Shown: positions 17,806 through 27,590 of the stretch, in pieces | How the letters are laid out: each line of letters starts with the position of its first letter | How positions within the stretch are numbered: position 1 is the stretch's first letter | DNA from: an uncultured Flavobacteriaceae bacterium | GTDB taxonomy: Bacteria; Bacteroidota; Bacteroidia; Flavobacteriales; Flavobacteriaceae | Assembly (NCBI GenBank): GCA_905479475.1 | Contig: CAJQMT010000011.1 | Span: 1 to 64,000, forward strand | Reading direction: 5' to 3' | DNA: 64,000 nucleotides | The notes under the pieces: model-generated | What the model was told of the DNA's origin: nothing | The model's input: the letters and a program-made list of their open reading frames with translations, nothing else | The model's database searches: none | Position numbers and translations under genes: made by a program

Positions 17806-18681
17806 TTATTCTTTTCTAGAGCAAGCCAATAAGGTGTTTTTCAACAACATGGCAATGGTCATAGGTCCCACGCCTCCTGGTACCGGTGTGATGAATGCAG
17901 CTTTTGGAGCAACACTTTCAAAATTTACATCCCCTGCCAAACGAAAACCTCTCTTTTTTGAAGTATCGTCTACACGAGTGATACCAACGTCTATGATAGT
18001 TACTCCTTCCTTTACCATATCGCCAGTTAAAAACTCTGCAATTCCCAAAGCAGCGACAATGATGTCTGCTTGCTGTGTGATAGATTTTAAATTTTTAGTT
18101 CTGCTATGTGTTAAGGTAACGGTAGCATCTCCTGCAGTGCGCTTCTGACTTAGCAAAATACTCATAGGACGACCCACAATATGACTACGTCCAATTACAA
18201 CAACATTTTTGCCGGATGTTTCCACTTCGTATCGTTCTAATAACTCCATGATTCCGTAGGGTGTGGCAGGTAAAAAAGTAGGCAGTTCCAATGCCATTTT
18301 TCCAACATTTGCAGGGTGAAAACCATCTACGTCTTTATCGGGATGAACAGCCATGAGCACCTTGTGTTCGTCTATGTGTTTTGGCAACGGTAGTTGAATG
18401 ATAAAACCATCAATTTCTTTGTTGTTGTTTAAGTTTTCAATTTCTTGCAGAAGTGCGTCTTCAGAGGTAGTATCTGGCATTTCTATTAAAGTAGATTCAA
18501 ATCCAACCAATTCACAGGCTTTTACTTTGGCACCGACGTAGGTCATGCTAGCTCCGTCACTACCCACTAAAATAGCTGCTAAGTGAGGTGTTTTCTCACC
18601 TTGTTTTTTGAGTGCTTCTACTGCAATTGCAATTTCTTCTTTGATGTCAGAAGATGTTTTTTTTCCGTCTAGAATTGTCAT
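17806..18681 (-). CDS. folD: Bifunctional methylene-THF dehydrogenase/cyclohydrolase
   Basis: A 291-residue one-carbon enzyme that interconverts 5,10-methylene-, methenyl- and 10-formyl-tetrahydrofolate using NADP. The catalytic Lys/Tyr region is in MTYVGAKVKACE (about residue 50), GFIIQLPLPKHI is the family signature, VVIGRSHIVGRPM is the cofactor loop and TPVPGGVGPMT closes the protein. Length is standard. It supplies one-carbon units, matching the nearby glycine cleavage genes functionally, though not in one operon. Confidence 0.97.
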   Translation of the reverse strand: MTILDGKKTSSDIKEEIAIAVEALKKQGEKTPHLAAILVGSDGASMTYVGAKVKACELVGFESTLIEMPDTTSEDALLQEIENLNNNKEIDGFIIQLPLPKHIDEHKVLMAVHPDKDVDGFHPANVGKMALELPTFLPATPYGIMELLERYEVETSGKNVVVIGRSHIVGRPMSILLSQKRTAGDATVTLTHSRTKNLKSITQQADIIVAALGIAEFLTGDMVKEGVTIIDVGITRVDDTSKKRGFRLAGDVNFESVAPKAAFITPVPGGVGPMTIAMLLKNTLLACSRKE

Positions 18682-18752
18682 ATCGAATCGTTAGTTTTAG
18701 TCAATTAGCCATTGTGTAAATCAGAGTCAAATTCTGAAAAATATTCGTAACA

Positions 18753-20081
18753 CTATTGCATTCCTTTCATCATTTGCATCATTTTTCTGCCGCCGCCTCC
18801 TTGCATCATTTTCATCATTTTACTCATTTGATTGAATTGCTTCATGAGTGCGTTGACTTCTTGGATACTCGTTCCTGAACCTTTCGCAATTCGTTTTTTC
18901 CGACTTGCGTTGATACTTTTAGGTTCTGTGCGTTCGCCAGGAGTCATGGAGTGAATGATGGCTTCAATACCTTTGAAAGCGTCGTCATCAATGTCTACAT
19001 CTTTCATAGCCTTTCCTGCTCCAGGAATCATACCCATCAAATCTTTCATGTTTCCCATCTTTTTGATTTGTTGAATTTGGGATAAGAAGTCGTCAAAACC
19101 GAATTGGTTTTTAGCAATTTTTTTGTGGATTTTTCTAGCTTCCTCTTCGTCATATTGTTCTTGGGCTCTTTCTACCAAAGAAACGACATCTCCCATTCCT
19201 AGAATACGATCTGCCATACGGTCAGGGTAGAAAACATCCAAGGCTTCCATCTTTTCACCAGTTCCAATAAACTTGATAGGTTTGTTGACTACAGATTTGA
19301 TAGACAAAGCAGCTCCTCCTCGAGTATCTCCATCAAGTTTTGTTAAGACAACACCGTCAAAGTTTAACAAATCGTTGAAAGCCTTTGCTGTATTTACGGC
19401 ATCTTGTCCTGTCATAGAGTCTACCACGAACAAGGTTTCTTGCGGAGAAACGGCATTGTAGATGTTTGAAATTTCTGACATCATTTCTTGATCTACAGCC
19501 AATCGTCCAGCTGTATCAATAATGACTGTGTTTTTACCCGATGCTTTCGCATGTTTGATGGCGTTCAAAGAGATTTCTACAGGATCTTGATTTCCTTCTT
19601 CTGCATAGACTTCTACACCAATTTGCTCTCCAACAACTTGAAGTTGATTGATTGCAGCAGGCCTGTAAACGTCACATCCTACTAACAAAACATTTTTATC
19701 TTTTTTCTTAGTCAAGTAATGTGCAAGTTTCCCGGAAAAAGTGGTCTTACCGGAACCTTGCAAGCCTGACATTAAAATAACCGTTGGATTTCCAGAAAGA
19801 TTCACACCTACTGTTTCGCCTCCCATCAAATTTGCTAATTCGTCTTTTACGATTTTAACAAGTAACTGGCTCGGGTTTAATGTGGTCAATACATTTTCAC
19901 CAAGGGCTTTGTCTTTTACTTTTGTGGTAAATTCTTTTGCGATTTTAAAATTCACATCTGCATTGATCAATGCTCTACGAACTTCTTTTAAGGTTTCTGC
20001 TACGTTGACTTCTGTGATTTTTCCGTGTCCTTTTAGGACATGCAGTGCCTTGTCTAATTTATCACTTAAATTTTGAAACAT
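18753..20081 (-). CDS. ffh: Signal recognition particle protein Ffh
   Basis: A 442-residue SRP54 GTPase that delivers nascent membrane proteins to FtsY. N domain up to about residue 85, then G domain motifs G1 GLQGSGKTT (about 110), DTAGRL (about 190), TKLDGD (about 248) and GTGEK. The C-terminal M domain is methionine-rich, ending in MMKMMQGGGGRKMMQMMKGMQ-like repeats, and binds SRP RNA and signal sequences. Normal length and single copy. Confidence 0.97.
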   Translation of the reverse strand: MFQNLSDKLDKALHVLKGHGKITEVNVAETLKEVRRALINADVNFKIAKEFTTKVKDKALGENVLTTLNPSQLLVKIVKDELANLMGGETVGVNLSGNPTVILMSGLQGSGKTTFSGKLAHYLTKKKDKNVLLVGCDVYRPAAINQLQVVGEQIGVEVYAEEGNQDPVEISLNAIKHAKASGKNTVIIDTAGRLAVDQEMMSEISNIYNAVSPQETLFVVDSMTGQDAVNTAKAFNDLLNFDGVVLTKLDGDTRGGAALSIKSVVNKPIKFIGTGEKMEALDVFYPDRMADRILGMGDVVSLVERAQEQYDEEEARKIHKKIAKNQFGFDDFLSQIQQIKKMGNMKDLMGMIPGAGKAMKDVDIDDDAFKGIEAIIHSMTPGERTEPKSINASRKKRIAKGSGTSIQEVNALMKQFNQMSKMMKMMQGGGGRKMMQMMKGMQ

Positions 20082-20130
20082 TTTTTCTTCTAAATTTTAA
20101 AAAACAAAGATAAAATAAAGCCTTTAGTTC

Positions 20131-20358
20131 TCAAAGCGAGAAAGCGGAAATAATCAAAGAGATTCTTTCGGGCGCATCAGGAAGGTCAAAGTTTTTTTCT
20201 GTACTTAAAAAAGAGCGATGAATTAACGGGTGAAAAAGATAGTGGCTGCCACAATTGAAACACTGATAGGAGCGCAATCGAGGGATGCGTTTGAATATTT
20301 TTTCTCTTTTAATTCTGTTGCGTTCTTTGGAGGCGCAGTACGGACAAGATTTACTCAT
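20131..20358 (-). CDS. Small zinc-ribbon-like protein
   Basis: A 75-residue ORF with two CxxC pairs (CPYC near residue 5, CFNC near residue 33) separated by a very basic stretch (KERNRIKREKIFKRIPRLR), which is the look of a small zinc-ribbon, possibly nucleic-acid binding, protein. The spacing, start codon and lack of overlap with other genes support it, but I do not recognise the family. It lies between ffh and msrB on the same strand. Confidence 0.5.
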   Translation of the reverse strand: MSKSCPYCASKERNRIKREKIFKRIPRLRSYQCFNCGSHYLFHPLIHRSFLSTEKNFDLPDAPERISLIISAFSL

Positions 20359-20443
20359 GTGAATAAGCTATATAAATTTTTACATTGTTTTTTAGGGGTT
20401 TGTAAGTTGATACTAAATTGATATTATTGGGGCATCGTTCTTT

Positions 20444-20824
20444 CTATTCGAACTGGATAGAAGCAGAGTTGACGCAATACCTCAAACCTGTATTTGTTGG
20501 TCCATCTTCAAAAACATGACCTAAATGACCATCGCATTGGTTGCAAATTATTTCTACTCGAATCATGCCACTTGATGTGTCTTTTTCGTAACGAATACTT
20601 TCTTCAATAGCTTTGTCAAAAGACGGCCAGCCACAGTGTGCGTCAAATTTCGAGTCAGATTGAAACAAAGCACTACCGCAACCCTTGCACATGTAAGTTC
20701 CTTTTTCAAAGTGTAAATTGTATTCGCCAGTGTGTGGCATTTCAGTTCCTTTTTCTCTTAAAATATGGTATTCTTCTCTAGTAAGTTGTGATTTCCATTC
20801 TTCTTGACTTTGTTTTTTCGACAT
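20444..20824 (-). CDS. msrB: Peptide-methionine (R)-S-oxide reductase (cytosolic)
   Basis: A 126-residue MsrB that reduces the R-epimer of methionine sulfoxide in oxidised proteins. Zinc-binding pairs are seen in CKGCG and CNQCDG, the catalytic Cys lies in RYCVNSASIQFE at the C-terminus, and GWPSFDKA and HLGHVFEDGP are family motifs. No signal peptide, so it should act in the cytosol. It is 37 bases downstream of a second, exported MsrB. Confidence 0.95.
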   Translation of the reverse strand: MSKKQSQEEWKSQLTREEYHILREKGTEMPHTGEYNLHFEKGTYMCKGCGSALFQSDSKFDAHCGWPSFDKAIEESIRYEKDTSSGMIRVEIICNQCDGHLGHVFEDGPTNTGLRYCVNSASIQFE

Positions 20825-20861
20825 GTTTTTTTATTTTTTAAGATGTTTTAAATTAAGAATT

Positions 20862-21317
20862 TTACTCTTTTTTTTCAAATTCCAATGCAGCAGAATTGAT
20901 ACAATATCTTTTGCCAGTTGTGTTTTTAGGGCCATCGTTGAAAACGTGTCCTAAGTGCCCCTCACAAGTAGAACAAATCACTTCTGTGCGCTTCCAACCA
21001 TAACGATTGTCTTCGCGCTCTTCTATAGAACCTTTCAGAGAACGGTCAAAGGAAGGCCAGCCGCAGTGAGCGTCGTATTTGTCTATAGACGAGAACAAAA
21101 CTGTCTTGCATCCAGCACATTGATAAATGCCTTTTTTAAAATGTTGGTCATACCGACCAGTAGTTGCTCGTTCCGTGCCTTTTTCTCTAAGAATATAATA
21201 TTGATTAGGAGTCAGTATTTTTTTCCATTCCTCTTGAGTTTTGACAACTTTTTGTTGTGCGTTTAAAAGGAATGAAGCAAATAACAGAAACGTGAAAACT
21301 AGCTTTTTAAAGTACAT
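20862..21317 (-). CDS. msrB: Exported MsrB methionine sulfoxide reductase
   Basis: A 151-residue MsrB paralogue with an N-terminal signal peptide (VFTFLLFASFLLNAQ), so it should repair oxidised proteins in the periplasm. It keeps both zinc pairs (CAGC, CSTCEG), GWPSFDRS, GHLGHVFNDGP and the catalytic RYCINSAALEFE. The enzyme needs a reductant in the envelope, which is not encoded here. It is first in a two-gene unit with the cytosolic MsrB, presumably by duplication. Confidence 0.93.
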   Translation of the reverse strand: MYFKKLVFTFLLFASFLLNAQQKVVKTQEEWKKILTPNQYYILREKGTERATTGRYDQHFKKGIYQCAGCKTVLFSSIDKYDAHCGWPSFDRSLKGSIEEREDNRYGWKRTEVICSTCEGHLGHVFNDGPKNTTGKRYCINSAALEFEKKE

Positions 21318-21429
21318 TTAATTTTTATTTGTTAGACGATTTGTAATAGAAGGATTACAATATTGAAAGATAATAAGTTTAAAATCCATTTTCTAAAACT
21401 TATATTTGTAATATAAAAAAATGTTTTTA

Positions 21430-22224
21430 ATGAAAAAAATAGTATTTATTTTAATGTCGCTATACTTGCTGGAAAGTTGTTCAACAGTACCTATCACGGG
21501 TAGAAAGAGAGTGAATTTTGTTTCTGATGCACGAGTGTTGCCAACAAGTTTCCAACAGTACAATGATTTTTTAAAAGAAAATAAAATTTCGAAGGACAAA
21601 GAGAAAATTGCAGAGCTTAACAAAATCGGGAAAAATATTTCTTTGGCAGTTGATTTATTCATGCGGTCGAACAAAATGACCCAAGAAGCAGATTCGTACA
21701 AATGGGAATTCAATTTGATTGAGAACGAACAACTGAATGCTTGGTGTCTTCCTGGAGGAAAAGTTGTTTTTTACACAGGTATTCTTCCTGTAGCTAAGAA
21801 TAGAGATGGTATTGCAGCAATTATGGGGCATGAGATAGCCCATGCCTTTGCCAAACACGGTCAAGAGCGCATGTCATCGTCTCAGTTGCAACAGTTGGGA
21901 GGGCTTGCTGTCGAATATGGTACAGAGAAAAAGAATGAGCGAGAGCGGAAAATTTGGAATGCGGCATATGGGCTGGGCTCAAAAGTTGGGATGTTGAAGT
22001 TTAGTAGAAAACATGAAACTGAAGCGGATAAATTGGGGATGGTTTTTATGATCATGGCAGGCTATAATTCAGAAGAAGCTGTAAATGTATGGATTCGAAT
22101 GAGTCAATTAGGGAAGAGCAAGACTCCTGAATTTTTAAGTACGCATCCCTCCAATAAAACACGAATTCAAGCTTTAAGGGAGTTTTTACCGGAAGCCAAA
22201 AGATTGGCAAAAAAATACAGTTGA
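21430..22224 (+). CDS. M48-family metallopeptidase, lipoprotein
   Basis: A 264-residue zinc peptidase with lipobox LLESC near residue 16 and the HExxH motif in MGHEIAHAFAKHGQERM (about residue 135); the third ligand is the Glu in RKHETEADKLG. The family (Oma1/BepA/LoiP-like) degrades or helps assemble envelope proteins. An in-frame ATG nine bases upstream is possible. Divergent from msrB; followed by a strong hairpin and a transporter. Confidence 0.92.
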   Translation: MKKIVFILMSLYLLESCSTVPITGRKRVNFVSDARVLPTSFQQYNDFLKENKISKDKEKIAELNKIGKNISLAVDLFMRSNKMTQEADSYKWEFNLIENEQLNAWCLPGGKVVFYTGILPVAKNRDGIAAIMGHEIAHAFAKHGQERMSSSQLQQLGGLAVEYGTEKKNERERKIWNAAYGLGSKVGMLKFSRKHETEADKLGMVFMIMAGYNSEEAVNVWIRMSQLGKSKTPEFLSTHPSNKTRIQALREFLPEAKRLAKKYS

Positions 22225-22248
22225 GTGAAATGCTCAAATAAAAAGACT

Positions 22249-22286
22249 AAATTGTGCCGTTTCTATGACTAGAAATGGCACAATTT
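22249..22286 (+). terminator. Long hairpin after the M48 peptidase gene
   Basis: AAATTGTGCC-G-TTTCTA pairs with TAGAAA-T-GGCACAATTT, 17 pairs including one G-T wobble, with a four-base loop. The following tail is only moderately T-rich, so it may terminate weakly or stabilise the mRNA end. Confidence 0.65.
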
Positions 22287-22303
22287 ATTCAAATAAACAA
22301 TAA

Positions 22304-23605
22304 ATGGTTAAAAAAGGGGACAAAAAATTGATTGGGGCCTGGGCTTTTTATGATTGGGCAAATTCGGTGTATTCGCTTGTGATTGGCACGGCTATTTTCC
22401 CAATTTATTACAACAGTGTTACGGGAGGAAATGATTCTATGATAACATTCCTCGGAAAAGATTTTAACAATGCGACGTTGTATAGTTATGCTTTGTCATT
22501 TTCTTTTTTTATAGTTGTTTTTTTGTCTCCTGTTCTTTCGAGTGTTGCAGATTATTTGGGCAACAAAAAACGGTTTTTACAGTTTTTTTGTGCCTTGGGG
22601 TCTTTTTCTGTAGCATCCTTGTATTTTTTTATAGGTGAAAATATAGAAGTTGGGATTGTCTTTATGGTGTTGGCGAGTATCGGTTTTTGGGGGAGTCTGG
22701 TGTTTTACAACGCCTATTTGGTTGAAGTTGCCTATCCAAAAGATCACGATAGTGTGAGTGCAAAAGGTTTTATTTATGGCTATTTAGGTTCTGTACTTTT
22801 GTTGATGCTTTGTTTGTTGCTGCAAATGAATCCTGATTGGTTTAGAATTGATGACGCAGCATTGCCTGCCCGTTTGTCGTTTTTGATGGTAGGTATTTGG
22901 TGGTTTGGTTTTGCACAGTATACTTTTTATTATTTACCCACAAATAATAGTCGTAAGAAACTAAAAAAAGATGTTGTTTTCAAAGGTTTTAAGGAACTGA
23001 GAAAAGTTTTGAGAGAATTGAAGTATTTAGGTGAGTTGAAGTTGTTTTTAGTCTCTTTTTTTCTTTACAGTGTCGGTGTGCAGACAATCATACTCATTGC
23101 TGCGTTGTTTGGCGATAAAGAATTGAATTTGGATACGGATAAATTGATCATCACGATTTTGCTCATTCAGTTAATAGCTATTGTTGGTGCCGCAGTTTTT
23201 TCCAAATTGTCTAAGTACATTGGGAATATAAAAACTTTAAAAATCACCATTTTTGGCTGGGGTTTGATCACTGTTGGGGCCTATATGTTGGATAAAGATA
23301 GCGCAAATGTAACTTTTCAATTTTACGTTTTAGGAGGTCTTTTGGGAATGGTTTTGGGTGCGATACAATCGATTTCCAGATCGACATATTCCAAATTGAT
23401 CCCTGAGGAAACAAAAGACACGGCCACTTATTTTAGTTTTTACGATGTCACAGAAAAAATAGCCATCGTATTGGGAACCTTTATTTCAGGATTGACGATT
23501 GCGCTGACAGGATCAATGAAAGCTTCTGTTCTTATTTTGGCACTATTTTTCTTTGCAGGATTTGTAGTGTTGAGTTTTTTGAAAAAAACAAAATATGTGG
23601 CATAA
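22304..23605 (+). CDS. MFS transporter, UMF1/Atg22-like family
   Basis: A 433-residue membrane protein with about twelve hydrophobic segments. The N-terminus KLIGAWAFYDWANSVYSLVIGT is the hallmark of the UMF1 group, related to yeast Atg22 vacuolar amino-acid effluxers. The family is believed to export small organic molecules, but bacterial substrates are unknown. It follows the M48 gene and ends six bases from the convergent M1 peptidase gene. Confidence 0.88.
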   Translation: MVKKGDKKLIGAWAFYDWANSVYSLVIGTAIFPIYYNSVTGGNDSMITFLGKDFNNATLYSYALSFSFFIVVFLSPVLSSVADYLGNKKRFLQFFCALGSFSVASLYFFIGENIEVGIVFMVLASIGFWGSLVFYNAYLVEVAYPKDHDSVSAKGFIYGYLGSVLLLMLCLLLQMNPDWFRIDDAALPARLSFLMVGIWWFGFAQYTFYYLPTNNSRKKLKKDVVFKGFKELRKVLRELKYLGELKLFLVSFFLYSVGVQTIILIAALFGDKELNLDTDKLIITILLIQLIAIVGAAVFSKLSKYIGNIKTLKITIFGWGLITVGAYMLDKDSANVTFQFYVLGGLLGMVLGAIQSISRSTYSKLIPEETKDTATYFSFYDVTEKIAIVLGTFISGLTIALTGSMKASVLILALFFFAGFVVLSFLKKTKYVA

Positions 23606-23611
23606 GCTTTG

Positions 23612-25261
23612 TTATTGAGTTTTCAAAGCAATGTAAAAATTTGGGTCTATTTCAATTTTAGGAATAGAAAGCGTGCTCATTCTTTTCCATTGGGTGGTCG
23701 GATAAATCCATTTTTCTTTGCCTTCGAGATAAATTTTAAGGGGCATTGAAAAGTTGTGTACCACATTGCTCCAACGATACTCTGTATGGTTTTTAGTAAT
23801 TCGGGTTTCGAAAACAGGTATTTTGGTTGTTCTCAAATATTGATCAAATATGGGTTGTAAATAAAATTTTATTTGTTCATTTAAAAAAGTTTCAATTTGA
23901 TACGTTGTCACGGTTTGATGATAAAATGCTTGATGTAGGTCTCGTAAAACAGTTCGCCAAGTGTCATCATCATTTACCAATTGTCGAATGGTGTGTAGCA
24001 TATTGGCACCTTTGAAATACATGTCGGCAGAGCCTTCGCTGTTTACATTGTATTGTCCAATGATGGGTTTGTCATTTTGAATGGAGTGACGCAAACCTCG
24101 GATGTATACATAGGCTGCTTGCTTTCCAAAATGATATTCTAAATAAAGGCTTTCTGCATACGTAGCGAAACTTTCGTGAATCCACATATCTGCAATGTCT
24201 TTGTTTGTAATACTGTTTGCAAACCATTCATGTGCAGTTTCGTGAACAATGATATAATCAAATTTCATTCCCCATCCTGTTTTACTCAAATCATGTCCTA
24301 AATAACCATTTTGGAACTGATTTCCGTAAGTTACTGAGCTTTGATGTTCCATACCCAAATAAGGCACTTGCACAATTTTGTAGCTGTCTTCATAAAAAGG
24401 ATAGGGGCCAAACCAAAATTCGAACGCCTCAAGGGTTTTGGAAATTTGTTGAAACTGTGTTTTTGCTTTTTCCAGAAACTTGGGCAACACAAAATAGTCA
24501 CAATCTAAATGTTTGTTTTCTCCTTTAAATTTCTCAGAAAATTGCACATAATTACCAATATTTACATTGACGCCGTAATTGTTGATGGGCTGGCTCACTT
24601 CCCAATGAAATGTTTTGGTTTTTAATATTGTGTCGTGTTCTGTTTTTTTCAATCTTCCATTGCCAACGGCTATTAAATTTTCAGGGATAGTATATATTTC
24701 ATGAATGCCCTGATCTGGTTCGTCGTACATGTGGTCTTTGTTCGGCCACCATACGCTCGCTCCTTTTCCTTGGCAACTTGTCGCTGTAAAATGATTTTGG
24801 TTCGTGTCTTTTTCCCAGGTGAAACCTGCATCCCAAGGCGGATTTTTACTGATAGGTGGAACTCCTTCAAAAAAAACAGTAACACTGTCTGTTGTATGAA
24901 TAGGCTGCACAGGTACGTGTATATAGTGTGCATTTCCATTTGACTCGACAAAAACGTTTTTACTATGATGCGTCGCTCGTGTTATTTTCATCGGGTGTTG
25001 CAAATCAATTTGTAGTCTTTGATTTTTGGAAAGAACTTGGTATCGGATGGTGTTGTATCCTGAAATGTGTTTTTTCTCAGGATTGATAACTAAATGTAAA
25101 CTGTAATGCTGAAGATTCCACCATTCGCGTTCTTTTGTAATGCTGCCCCTAAGGCTGTCTTGCTCCGTATATTTTTGAGCATAAGAGGAGAGAAAATAGG
25201 ATGAAAAAAAAGCGAAAAAAGAAAAGAAATACTTCACAGTGTTTTTTTTATAGAAAGTCAA
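23612..25261 (-). CDS. M1-family metallopeptidase, secreted
   Basis: A 549-residue zinc aminopeptidase-type protein with a signal peptide (FSSYFLSSYAQ). The substrate N-terminus loop is GMEHQSS (the usual GxMEN is altered), the zinc site is VHETAHEWFA followed 18 residues later by the third ligand in HESFATYAE, and the beta-sandwich N domain precedes it. Exported M1 enzymes in Bacteroidota release amino acids from peptides taken from the environment. It is shorter than full aminopeptidase N, lacking the large C-terminal helical domain, as in the short M1 group. Convergent with the transporter gene. Confidence 0.9.
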   Translation of the reverse strand: MTFYKKNTVKYFFSFFAFFSSYFLSSYAQKYTEQDSLRGSITKEREWWNLQHYSLHLVINPEKKHISGYNTIRYQVLSKNQRLQIDLQHPMKITRATHHSKNVFVESNGNAHYIHVPVQPIHTTDSVTVFFEGVPPISKNPPWDAGFTWEKDTNQNHFTATSCQGKGASVWWPNKDHMYDEPDQGIHEIYTIPENLIAVGNGRLKKTEHDTILKTKTFHWEVSQPINNYGVNVNIGNYVQFSEKFKGENKHLDCDYFVLPKFLEKAKTQFQQISKTLEAFEFWFGPYPFYEDSYKIVQVPYLGMEHQSSVTYGNQFQNGYLGHDLSKTGWGMKFDYIIVHETAHEWFANSITNKDIADMWIHESFATYAESLYLEYHFGKQAAYVYIRGLRHSIQNDKPIIGQYNVNSEGSADMYFKGANMLHTIRQLVNDDDTWRTVLRDLHQAFYHQTVTTYQIETFLNEQIKFYLQPIFDQYLRTTKIPVFETRITKNHTEYRWSNVVHNFSMPLKIYLEGKEKWIYPTTQWKRMSTLSIPKIEIDPNFYIALKTQ

Positions 25262-25457
25262 ATGATAAGAATTTGTAGCAATAATATATTCTTGCGTTTT
25301 TTAGGTGTTTCTAAATTTACAAAAAAAAAGACCCAAGGAATCAAATGTTCTATTCAAGCTTGTTGTGTATGTTTAAAGAATTAACGAAAAGATGGAAATG
25401 GATGTTGTATTGTTCACTTCATGCAAATTTTGGGCTTTTAAATTGTTTAGACAATCT

Positions 25458-25877
25458 TTAAAAGCATTCTGTGTCTGAAAAATGAAAGGCGCTTTCAATG
25501 GCTGCATTTTCATTGCTGTCTGCTCCATGAATAGCATTGCAAGATAAAGACGTTGCATAAAGTTTGCGAATTGTTCCATTCGCAGCGTTCTCTGGGTTTG
25601 TAGTTCCGATAAGGGTCCTGAAGTCTTCTACAGCATTTTCTTTTTCTAATATTGCAGCGACAATTGGACCGCTGGACATAAACTTGATCAATCTTTCAAA
25701 AAAGGGTTTTCCTTCGTGAACGCTATAGAATTTTTTGGCATCTTCTATCGAGAGCTTTTTTAGTTTTAAGGCAATGATTTTAAATCCTGAAGCAGTTATT
25801 TTTTCTAAAATAGGGCCGATATGACCGTTTTGGACTGCATCGGGTTTGATCATTGTGAACGTTCTGTTTCTTGTCAT
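25458..25877 (-). CDS. ndk: Nucleoside diphosphate kinase
   Basis: A 139-residue enzyme that transfers phosphate from ATP to other nucleoside diphosphates through a phospho-histidine. It begins [18 protein letters not shown], contains [22 protein letters not shown] and the active-site His in [15 protein letters not shown]. Length and all residues are normal. It is a lone gene divergent from the NrnA-type gene. Confidence 0.97.
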   Translation of the reverse strand: MTRNRTFTMIKPDAVQNGHIGPILEKITASGFKIIALKLKKLSIEDAKKFYSVHEGKPFFERLIKFMSSGPIVAAILEKENAVEDFRTLIGTTNPENAANGTIRKLYATSLSCNAIHGADSNENAAIESAFHFSDTECF

Positions 25878-26009
25878 TTTCTACAAAATAATTTTTTGTA
25901 AATATACTTTATTTGGTCAAATTTCACCTCGTTTAAGAAGTAGATTTTAACAAAACTCAAAACAGCGGTTTTAACATTTATTTAGGCAGAATTTTTCACA
26001 GATAAATAG

Positions 26010-26017
26010 TATATTCG
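26010..26017 (+). promoter_or_regulatory. -7 box directly before the NrnA-type start
   Basis: TATATTCG (seven of eight to TAnnTTTG) ends six bases before the ATG at 26024, so the transcript would have almost no 5' untranslated region. Confidence 0.45.
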
Positions 26018-26023
26018 CACCTT

Positions 26024-27055
26024 ATGGATGATGTAAAAGTAAAAGAGATCAAAGAATTGTTGGTGACGCCAAAGAATATTGTTTTGGTAGCACATAGAAA
26101 TCCTGATGGTGATGCCATGGGTTCCGCTTTGGCAATGCAACATTACCTTAAAGCAAAAGGGCATAATGCTCAAACGGTATTGCCAAATGATGTTCCTGAT
26201 TTTCTACGATGGCTGCCTGGAGCAGATACTACCTACAAATACGACAAACAAAATACGCAGTCTAAAAAAGTGATTGACCATTCAGAAATCATGTTTGTTT
26301 TAGATTTCAATGCTTTTCATAGAGTGGGGGAAGATATGCAGAAAGCCTTAGAAGCTTACCTTGGAGAGTTTATCATGATTGACCATCACCAACAACCCGA
26401 TCAGATATCGCCTTATATTTATTCCGATACTTCTATTTGTTCTACTTGTCAAATGGTTTACAATTTCATTGAAATGATGGGGGATTTGGATTTGATGGAT
26501 TCAAACATCGCTACTTGTATCTATACGGGAATTATGACTGATACAGGTTCGTTTCGTTTTCCGTCAACAACCAGTGCTACTCATAAAATTATTGCTGAGT
26601 TGATTGATAAAGGAGCAGAAAATTCGGTGATTCATGACAAAGTTTACAATACAAATTCTTTTAGTCGTTTGCAGTTGCTAGGGGCTGCTATGAACAACCT
26701 CAAACTTGAGAAGAGCTTTCATACGGCATACATTACCTTGACTCAGAAAGAATTGAATCAATTTGACTATCAAAAAGGAGATACAGAAGGATTTGTTAAT
26801 TATGGTCTTTCGTTAGAAGGGATACATATGGCAGCAATTTTTATTGAAGATGTGGAACAAAAAATTATCAAAATTTCTTTTCGCTCCAAAGGAACTTTTT
26901 CTGTGAACCAATTTGCACGTAAGTATTTTGATGGAGGAGGTCACGACAATGCTGCAGGAGGTAGATCTAAATCTTCGATGGAAGAGACCTTGCAGAAATT
27001 TCTCCAATTGCTGCCCAATTACAAAGAAGCTCTAGAAAAATCGTATGAAAAATAA
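26024..27055 (+). CDS. nrnA: DHH-family phosphoesterase, NrnA-like
   Basis: A 343-residue DHH/DHHA1 protein. It contains AHRNPDGDAMGSALAM (metal ligands), FVLDFNAF, the DHH-type IDHHQQPD (about residue 117), MTDTGSFRFP and the C-terminal DHHA1 motif GGGHDNAAGG. NrnA enzymes degrade short oligoribonucleotides, pAp and in some species c-di-nucleotide products. Bacteroidota lack Orn, so it plausibly completes RNA turnover. The next gene, gldI, starts inside its last codons. Confidence 0.92.
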   Translation: MDDVKVKEIKELLVTPKNIVLVAHRNPDGDAMGSALAMQHYLKAKGHNAQTVLPNDVPDFLRWLPGADTTYKYDKQNTQSKKVIDHSEIMFVLDFNAFHRVGEDMQKALEAYLGEFIMIDHHQQPDQISPYIYSDTSICSTCQMVYNFIEMMGDLDLMDSNIATCIYTGIMTDTGSFRFPSTTSATHKIIAELIDKGAENSVIHDKVYNTNSFSRLQLLGAAMNNLKLEKSFHTAYITLTQKELNQFDYQKGDTEGFVNYGLSLEGIHMAAIFIEDVEQKIIKISFRSKGTFSVNQFARKYFDGGGHDNAAGGRSKSSMEETLQKFLQLLPNYKEALEKSYEK

Positions 27056-27590
27056 ATGGATTGTTCTTTTGGGATTCTTTTTTGCGATCTGTGCTTGCAC
27101 AAAACAAGAGGCGCGCAGGCCTAAGTCGCATTCGTCCTCAAAAAAAGTAAATGAGACTATTGAATGGTACAGTAAAATGGTCGCACATGAAAACGCATTG
27201 ATTGAAGGTTTTATCAAAAGGGATAGTTTGCATGAATATCAAAACTCACAAAAAGGATTCTGGTATCGGTATCTGTCTAAAAAGAGAAAGGGTGTTTCGC
27301 CTGTAAAAGGGGATAAGGTGCTCTTTGAGCAGGCTATTTTTTCTTTGAAAGGAGAAATACTTTACAGTGCGGAAGAACTAGGCCTTCAAGAATATTCTAT
27401 AGACAAAGAGTATGTGATAAAAGGAGTTCGAGAAGGGATAAAATTATTAAAAGAAGGGGAAGAAGTCCTTTTTGTATTGCCTTCTTTTGTTGCGTACCGA
27501 TCGAAAGGAGATGATAAAAAGCGCATTGGAAGCAATGAGCCTATTTTGACAAGAATAAAATTAATCAACATAATAAAAGAAAAACAATGA
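27045..27590 (+). CDS. gldI: Gliding motility lipoprotein GldI (FKBP-like)
   Basis: A 181-residue lipoprotein (lipobox FAICAC) resembling GldI of Flavobacterium, a peptidyl-prolyl isomerase needed for gliding and type IX secretion. The N-terminal QEARRP-type segment, GFWYRYLSKK, SAEELGLQEYSI and GVREGIKLLKEGEEVLFVLPS match that family. FKBP active-site residues are partly lost: the F-D pair reads L-Y, and the central Trp reads Val (GVREGI), so catalysis is doubtful. Overlaps nrnA by 11 bases and the next gene by four. Confidence 0.85.
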   Translation: MKNKWIVLLGFFFAICACTKQEARRPKSHSSSKKVNETIEWYSKMVAHENALIEGFIKRDSLHEYQNSQKGFWYRYLSKKRKGVSPVKGDKVLFEQAIFSLKGEILYSAEELGLQEYSIDKEYVIKGVREGIKLLKEGEEVLFVLPSFVAYRSKGDDKKRIGSNEPILTRIKLINIIKEKQ